Assembly (NCBI RefSeq): GCF_001190785.1
Contig: NZ_LGSS01000010.1
Location: 79,555-143,554, forward strand
Origin: Gottschalkia purinilytica
GTDB taxonomy: Bacteria > Bacillota > Clostridia > Tissierellales > Gottschalkiaceae
Reading direction: 5' to 3'
DNA: 64,000 nucleotides
Shown: positions 59,690 to 64,000 of the stretch, piece by piece
How positions within the stretch are numbered: the stretch's first letter is position 1
Layout of the letters: each line of letters opens with the position of its first letter
Made by a program: the position numbers and the translations under genes
The notes under the pieces: model-generated
The model's database searches: none
The model's input: only the letters and a program-made list of their open reading frames with translations
What the model was told of the DNA's origin: nothing

Positions 59690-60155
59690 AGACATAATGA
59701 TATATAAAATCGCAAGAGAAAAGTCAGGGTTAACTCAAGAAGAAGTCATAGAAAGACTGGCGGAATTAAATATTAAATTAAGTACAAGACAACTTAGCAG
59801 ATATGAGAACGAAGAATTAATTCCTACGAGTTACTTAGTATCTAGGTTGATGAAGATATACAATGCTGAATGGCTTGGGTATATGCACTTACAGTTAAAA
59901 GATGATGTAGGCAGAATATTACTTCCTCCTGTAAGCTTTGAAGATTTAGGAATAACAGTTTTAAAATTTCAAAAGGAGTATGGAGACATAAAAGAAATAG
60001 AACAGCTAATGATCAAAATGGCTTGTGACAACAAAATAGATGATACCGAACGTCAAGAATGGGATCAGAAGGTTAAGAAAGAAGTTAGAGAATTAGTAAG
60101 CGCATCATTGGCAGTTGTGTACAGAGAAGAAGAAAATTCTTTAGAAGTAGTTTAA
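59679..60155 (+). CDS. XRE-type regulator of the element
   Basis: A 158-residue protein with an N-terminal helix-turn-helix (KSGLTQEEVIERLAELNI, TRQLSRYENEELIP) and a helical C-terminus. Position after cro and before the replication genes suggests an activator or second regulator of early expression. Confidence 0.78.
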   Translation: MSYRDIMIYKIAREKSGLTQEEVIERLAELNIKLSTRQLSRYENEELIPTSYLVSRLMKIYNAEWLGYMHLQLKDDVGRILLPPVSFEDLGITVLKFQKEYGDIKEIEQLMIKMACDNKIDDTERQEWDQKVKKEVRELVSASLAVVYREEENSLEVV

Positions 60156-60215
60156 TCGTGTCATAGGACATTCTAACAGCGACATAAGGTTTATTAAGAA
60201 AGGGGAGATATTGTA

Positions 60216-60467
60216 ATGGAAAAGCACAAACCACTCAAAACGAAAATCCCACTGGAAGGGAATATAGTTAAGGATTACATGTTGGGCAATACAAGGATTG
60301 TAATATGTGACAGTGCATATATAAACAGAACTCAAGAAGATATAGAACAAACTCTTAGGAACATAGCAAATATAGGAAGAAGAGCGTTTTTAAAACAATG
60401 TGAGGAAGAACCTATAGAAGAGGTTTATAAAAGATGGGGTGTAGAATATCCAAATGAAGAAAACTAA
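60216..60467 (+). CDS. 83-residue phage protein, unknown
   Basis: Polar protein (MEKHKPLKTKIPLEGNIV, then DIEQTLRNIANIGRRAFLKQ and EEPIEEVYKRWGVEYP). Clear ribosome binding site AAAGGGGAG. No family recognised. Confidence 0.65.
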   Translation: MEKHKPLKTKIPLEGNIVKDYMLGNTRIVICDSAYINRTQEDIEQTLRNIANIGRRAFLKQCEEEPIEEVYKRWGVEYPNEEN

Positions 60468-60480
60468 AGGAGCTGTTTGT

Positions 60481-60603
60481 ATGAAAACAATAACAGGAAA
60501 AGAATTGATGGTTTACTACTGTGGAAAAGTAAAAGATTTACCTGTGTTTGGAAAAGAAAAAAGTTCCTTAGCGGCAACTAAGGAACTCGAGAAAAACATT
60601 TAA
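60481..60603 (+). CDS. 40-residue phage protein, unknown
   Basis: MKTITGKELMVYYCGKVKD... behind AAAGGAG. The 3' part of the gene contains a perfect 10-base inverted repeat (AGTTCCTTAG at 60562-60571, CTAAGGAACT at 60578-60587). Function unknown. Confidence 0.55.
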   Translation: MKTITGKELMVYYCGKVKDLPVFGKEKSSLAATKELEKNI

Positions 60604-60648
60604 AAATTATTATTACGAATATTATACCACATGTGAGGTGTAAATGAA

Positions 60649-60825
60649 ATGAAAAATACTAAATTAGATAAACGTGATAAGGCAGTTATAAATACGTATA
60701 GAAGCTATATAAAACATTGGCAAACAGAAGAACAAGAGCTATTAAGTAGACTTAAACAAGTGAGAAAAGATATTAAAGATTATAACAAATATATTGATGA
60801 AATTTTAGGTGAGGAGGCAGTTTAA
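60649..60825 (+). CDS. 58-residue coiled-coil phage protein
   Basis: Short helical, charged protein (TEEQELLSRLKQVRKDIKDY) ending directly before the next ATG (TAAATG). Ribosome binding site TGAGGTG. Function unknown. Confidence 0.6.
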   Translation: MKNTKLDKRDKAVINTYRSYIKHWQTEEQELLSRLKQVRKDIKDYNKYIDEILGEEAV

Positions 60826-61068
60826 ATGCATAGAGAACTTCAAGAGACATTAGAAAGAATAGAGTTGGCTATAGATATTATAAACGACATAGAAGGCAGA
60901 GAATGCCTAACGGATGATGATTACTATGAGACTATAGAACCTTCTAGAGAAAACATGTACAAGCTTAAGAGAACGTTAGAAACTAAGCTAGAAAGATTGG
61001 AAACAGATATATATACGGTTAAAGAAACTAAAGAAGATTATATGAGAAAGATAGCGGTTGGGTATTAG
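60826..61068 (+). CDS. 80-residue helical phage protein
   Basis: Acidic, helical protein (LQETLERIELAIDIINDIEG, LKRTLETKLERLETDIYTVK). GTGAGGAGG lies at the end of the preceding gene. Function unknown. Confidence 0.62.
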   Translation: MHRELQETLERIELAIDIINDIEGRECLTDDDYYETIEPSRENMYKLKRTLETKLERLETDIYTVKETKEDYMRKIAVGY

Positions 61069-61070
61069 AA

Positions 61071-61265
61071 ATGAATTTAGTAAGAGAGTGGACAAATAAG
61101 CTTAAAGACGTAGAACAGATAATATGTGATTACAATAAAATTCTTGAAAATAATGAGCTTACACATGAAATGAAGATATTTTGCTATCGCAAGATAGAAA
61201 GTAAAACTAAGTATAAAAGACTTATAGAAACAACCATAAACACTCTTAAAGAAAGCGAGGGATAA
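61071..61265 (+). CDS. 64-residue phage protein, unknown
   Basis: Helical protein (LVREWTNKLKDVEQIICDYN) starting three bases after the previous stop and ending just before the ERF gene. Probably translationally coupled. Function unknown. Confidence 0.6.
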   Translation: MNLVREWTNKLKDVEQIICDYNKILENNELTHEMKIFCYRKIESKTKYKRLIETTINTLKESEG

Positions 61266-61266
61266 T

Positions 61267-61875
61267 ATGGCAGATAAAAATTTATATCAAAAGATAGTTG
61301 AAATCAGAGAAGTAGCAGGTAGTTTTGCTAAAGATGCTCAGGGTTTTGGATACTCTTATGTTTCTGGAAATCAAGTTTTAAGCAAAATAAAAGATAAAAT
61401 GAACGAGTTGAACTTATTGCTTATACCTTCTACAAAAGTAGGCGAACATCATACGCATTCATATAAGACATCTAAAGGGAAAGATTCACTTGATTTTGTT
61501 GTTAAAGGAGAAATGTCTTACACATGGATAAACGGAGATGATCCCAAAGAACAGTATACGGTAGAATGGGCCTATTATGGCCAACAAGATGATATATCAA
61601 AAGCATATGGAAGTGCATTAACTTACAGTGAAAGATATTTTTTACTTAAGTGTTTAGGACTACCTACAGACGAAGATGATCCGGACGGAAGAGGTGTTTC
61701 AAACGCTAATAACGCAAATAGTAGCAAAACTACATCTAGTAACGTTACTAGAAGTAATAATTCTAGCTACTCCTGTTCAATATGCAATGTAAGTATAAAT
61801 CAAGCGGTGAATACCTTTAGTATGAATAAGTACGGAAAACCACTATGTAGAGATTGTCAGAAAAAACAAGGTTAA
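61267..61875 (+). CDS. ERF-family single-strand annealing protein
   Basis: A 202-residue recombinase of the ERF family, which anneals single-stranded DNA during phage recombination. Family segments: GFGYSYVSGNQVLSKIKDKM, LLIPSTK, a beta region TYSERYFLLKCLGLPTDEDDPDG. The Ser/Asn-rich linker leads to a C-terminal zinc-ribbon-like part (CSICNVSI ... CRDCQKK). ATG behind GCGAGGGA. Confidence 0.88.
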   Translation: MADKNLYQKIVEIREVAGSFAKDAQGFGYSYVSGNQVLSKIKDKMNELNLLLIPSTKVGEHHTHSYKTSKGKDSLDFVVKGEMSYTWINGDDPKEQYTVEWAYYGQQDDISKAYGSALTYSERYFLLKCLGLPTDEDDPDGRGVSNANNANSSKTTSSNVTRSNNSSYSCSICNVSINQAVNTFSMNKYGKPLCRDCQKKQG

Positions 61876-61890
61876 AAGGTAGGTGTAAAT

Positions 61891-61995
61891 ATGTTTTATA
61901 GTTATGAAAAATACCTAGAACAGTGCTATCACTTAGACGAAGAGCCTTTATCACAACAAGATTGGACAAGTTTTAAGGAACAGAATTATGACTAA
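61891..61995 (+). CDS. 34-residue phage protein, unknown
   Basis: MFYSYEKYLEQCYHLDEEPL... behind AGGTAGGTG, in the 130-base gap after the ERF gene. Small and acidic; function unknown. Confidence 0.5.
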   Translation: MFYSYEKYLEQCYHLDEEPLSQQDWTSFKEQNYD

Positions 61996-62007
61996 GGAGG
62001 ATTAACG

Positions 62008-62247
62008 ATGATAAGTGTATCTGAAAATGCATTAATTATAGGAATAAATAACTCAATAGAGACTTTAACAGAAGAACAATCAATTGAGCTATTAAATAAA
62101 CTTAGTAAAGCAGTGTATAAAGGACCAAGTTACAGTGAACTTACAAACGAACTTGCAGCATACAAGATTAGAGCTAAATTATTGGAGCAAGAAAATAAGC
62201 GATTAAAGTTAGGTTTGATATCAGAAGAAAGATGCCTGAGTTATTGA
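62008..62247 (+). CDS. 79-residue phage protein with coiled-coil end
   Basis: The N-terminus is helical (LTEEQSIELLNKLSKAVYKG) and the C-terminus a short leucine-zipper-like helix (AAYKIRAKLLEQENKRLKLG). AAGGAGG precedes ATG. A hairpin (AGATGCCT ... AGGCATCT, about 62230-62259) spans its stop codon. Function unknown. Confidence 0.62.
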   Translation: MISVSENALIIGINNSIETLTEEQSIELLNKLSKAVYKGPSYSELTNELAAYKIRAKLLEQENKRLKLGLISEERCLSY

Positions 62248-62275
62248 ACTTAGGCATCTAATAAAGGGTGATTAT

Positions 62276-63151
62276 ATGGCGGACTACTTAAAAAGTGAAA
62301 TAGAGGATGTTAAAAAGAAGGGGTTTGGAATAATACCTAAACTAGTTATGACGGATGAAAGACTAAGTATAGAAGCTAAAGCAATATATAGTTACATGGC
62401 AAGTTATGCAGGAGCAGGAGACACAGCGTTCCCAGGAATCACAAAAATGATAAAGGATTTAAATATAAGTGAAAAAAGATTCTATAGTCATAGAAAAAAA
62501 TTAGTAGAGCTAGGGTACTTAACTATAACTAAAACTAGAGAGGGAAACAGAAGAGGGAACAATATATATACATTAAATCAAATAGTTAAATCTGAACACA
62601 GTCAAAATGACAGCATTGAAGAATCTGAACACAGTCGTTTTGAAAGTGTTCAAAATGAAAGTGTACGAAATGAAAGTGTTCAAAATGAAAGTGTTCAAAA
62701 CGACGGTACTAATAGTAACAGTATTAATAATAACAGTATTAATAATAACAGTATTAATAATAACAGTATTATAAAAACAACAACTACTACTAAAGAAAAA
62801 GAAAATTGTAGTAGTAGCTCTAAAAATAAAGATTTAGAAACTAATAAAAATCTTGCTGTAATTGCAAAAGAATTTGAACAAAGTGGATTCGGAACTATTA
62901 ACTTAACTGTAAAAGAATTACTAGAAGAGTTATTAAAAAATTACTCCGTGGAATGGATAGTACAAGCTTTTAAAATAGCTGTTAAGAAGAATAAAAGACG
63001 GTTGGACTATGTAGAAGGAATACTTGAAAATTGGTTACGTGATGGTGGAATGAAATTAAGTTCAGAGAAAAAAGGAGCTGATAATAATGGAGGCAGTAGC
63101 ACGAACACTGAACAATGTGATCCATATGAGGGAATCGGAATTACACTCTGA
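62276..63151 (+). CDS. DnaD-like replication initiator
   Basis: A 291-residue protein: an N-terminal winged helix (LSIEAKAIYSYMASYAG, GITKMIKDLNISEKRFYSHRKKL), a low-complexity linker with two runs of 5-residue repeats (NESVQ and NSINN types), and a C-terminal DnaD-like domain (YSVEWIVQAFKIAVKKNKR ... YVEGILENWLRDG). The linker DNA holds iteron-like repeats. Placed next to the loader ATPase, as in phage replication modules. Confidence 0.82.
   Translation: MADYLKSEIEDVKKKGFGIIPKLVMTDERLSIEAKAIYSYMASYAGAGDTAFPGITKMIKDLNISEKRFYSHRKKLVELGYLTITKTREGNRRGNNIYTLNQIVKSEHSQNDSIEESEHSRFESVQNESVRNESVQNESVQNDGTNSNSINNNSINNNSINNNSIIKTTTTTKEKENCSSSSKNKDLETNKNLAVIAKEFEQSGFGTINLTVKELLEELLKNYSVEWIVQAFKIAVKKNKRRLDYVEGILENWLRDGGMKLSSEKKGADNNGGSSTNTEQCDPYEGIGITL
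62642..62776 (+). repeat. Two arrays of 15-bp tandem repeats (possible phage origin)
   Basis: Four units of GAAAGTGTTCAAAAT type at 62642-62701 are followed, after 15 bases, by three exact AACAGTATTAATAAT units at 62717-62761 and a partial fourth. Both are in frame and lie inside the initiator gene, the place where lambda-type phages keep their replication origin iterons. Confidence 0.65.
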
Positions 63152-63932
63152 TGATATTTGTCCCAACTGTAAAACTAGGACAAGTATGATAATAGAATTT
63201 TTAGGAGAAAAAAGAAGAGTTCCAGTAATGTGTAAATGCAGAAGTGAAGAGTATGAGAAAGAAAAAGAAAGAGAAAAGCAATTAGAAAAACAAAGACGAC
63301 TTGAAAGGCTTAGAAATTACTCATTGATGGATAGAGACTTTGAAAAGTGTAATTTTGAAAACTTTATAGTAGATGAAAATAATAGAAAATTACATCATTT
63401 AGCACAAGCATATTGCAATCAGTGGCATGAGATGAAAAAAGAAAGTATGGGATTTTTATTCTGGGGAAGTCCTGGAACAGGAAAAAGTTACTTAAGCTTC
63501 TGTATAGCTAATAAACTATTAGAACAACTAACGCCAGTAATAGCAATAAGCACTATAGCCCTAATAAATAAAATATATGAGAGTTATGGAAAGTATGGAG
63601 AAGAAGGGGAAGTACAAATAATAAATGCTCTTAATAATGCAGATTTACTAGTATTAGATGATTTAGGAGCGGAACATGAAAGTAAATCAGGAAAGGAAAA
63701 ACAGATAATCTACTCTATAATTGACGGAAGAATTAGAAATAAAAAGCCAATGATAATTACAACAAACTTAACTCTAAATCAACTTAAACAAAAGCTTACA
63801 GGAAGTGATGGAGTTACTAGATCATATGATCGATTAGTTGCCATGTGTACTCCTATTCAAGTACAAGGACAGTCTAGAAGAGTTCAAGAGGCTAAAAGAA
63901 AGCAAGAAATAGTAGCTAGATTATTGCAATAA
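63087..63932 (+). CDS. DnaC-like helicase loader ATPase
   Basis: A 281-residue AAA+ loader. The N-terminal zinc-type segment (CPNCKTRTSM ... CKCRSEEY) and a charged helix lead to the ATPase core: Walker A GSPGTGKSYLSF, Walker B LLVLDDLGAE, sensor ITTNLTL. The start at 63087 follows AAAGGAG inside the previous gene (65-base overlap); a later ATG at 63126 lacks a site. It should load the host replicative helicase at the phage origin. Confidence 0.9.
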   Translation: MEAVARTLNNVIHMRESELHSDDICPNCKTRTSMIIEFLGEKRRVPVMCKCRSEEYEKEKEREKQLEKQRRLERLRNYSLMDRDFEKCNFENFIVDENNRKLHHLAQAYCNQWHEMKKESMGFLFWGSPGTGKSYLSFCIANKLLEQLTPVIAISTIALINKIYESYGKYGEEGEVQIINALNNADLLVLDDLGAEHESKSGKEKQIIYSIIDGRIRNKKPMIITTNLTLNQLKQKLTGSDGVTRSYDRLVAMCTPIQVQGQSRRVQEAKRKQEIVARLLQ

Positions 63933-64000
63933 GTGCGGAGAAGCTACGGTTAAGGCTAAATATAGAGGTCGGAAGATAAATTTATGTACGAGTTGTGCAA
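63916..64000 (+). CDS. Possible zinc-ribbon fragment, cut by window edge
   Basis: An open frame reads LDYCNKCGEATVKAKYRGRK then INLCTSCA, a four-cysteine zinc-ribbon pattern. It is open only from 63916 (preceded by TAG at 63913-63915), and I see no ATG, GTG or TTG in the visible part. Either a rare start codon is used or it is joined to the loader gene by a frameshift. Evidence is the Cys pattern alone. Confidence 0.35.

Larger units (their letters stand above)
55459..64000. mobile_element. Left part of an integrated prophage or skin-like element
   Basis: From the junction to the window end the genes are phage-like: large serine recombinase, ImmA-like protease, CI-like repressor, Cro-like protein, many tiny rightward genes, ERF annealing protein, DnaD-like initiator and DnaC-like loader. 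No structural genes are visible before the edge, so completeness is unknown. It interrupts a spore coat-type gene. Confidence 0.85.

Noticed and set aside
62642..62776. CRISPR array
   Set aside because: Repeats are contiguous 15-mers without spacers and are in frame with the initiator protein.

Overview
The window is about 70% A+T DNA with strong GGAGG ribosome binding sites, frequent GTG and TTG starts, and spore genes (cwlD, an alpha/beta-type SASP, a CotJC-type protein). It reads as an endospore-forming Clostridia chromosome. Gene order rpoC, L7Ae-like, rpsL, rpsG, fusA, tuf, S10 operon through rplQ, ecfA-ecfA-ecfT, truA, rplM-rpsI, cwlD is the arrangement known from Clostridioides difficile and relatives, so Peptostreptococcaceae or a close family is likely (inference).

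Region 1 (1-27,600) is core information processing: the 3' part of rpoC, both elongation factors, almost all ribosomal protein operons, secY, adk, map, infA, rpoA, the shared ECF vitamin-transporter module, truA and rplM-rpsI. Its intergenic spaces hold structured leaders. The S10 leader contains one element that can pair with either of two partners, and the rplM leader looks like an L13 leader.

Region 2 (27,600-37,000) holds a frameshifted FG-GAP/VCBS exported protein, cwlD, a cluster of DnaA boxes, a PAP2 phosphatase and a compact cluster of ten small genes of unknown function (30,646-34,516). That cluster has three tandem copies of a 51-residue hydrophobic-core peptide, several small proteins sharing NQ-x-N motifs, a zinc-ribbon protein and a long acidic coiled-coil protein. 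It is the best candidate here for an undescribed system. An AI-2E-type transporter, an NlpC/P60-like protein and a 30-residue spore-type peptide follow.

Region 3 (37,000-55,460) is accessory metabolism and signalling. It holds a THI5-type binding domain fused to a PAS histidine kinase, followed by a response regulator with a DUF2294-like output domain. Next come a purine permease behind an attenuator, a three-subunit molybdenum hydroxylase of the xanthine dehydrogenase family and an L,D-transpeptidase. The rest is a small basic peptide with an operator inside its promoter, ferritin, a chemoreceptor, a SASP, MntP, a DtxR/MntR regulator and a split feoB/feoA locus with three repeated operator-like sites.

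Region 4 (55,460 to the window end) is the left end of an integrated element. A large serine recombinase gene lies about 20 bp from the point where a cotJC-type spore coat/Mn-catalase gene breaks off inside its conserved GTEELAH motif. Behind it are an ImmA-like protease, a CI-like repressor, a divergent promoter with repeated operators, and rightward early genes including an ERF annealing protein, a DnaD-like initiator with iteron-like repeats and a DnaC-like loader. The layout fits a prophage or skin-like intervening element whose precise excision would restore the spore gene. The other half of the gene lies outside the window.
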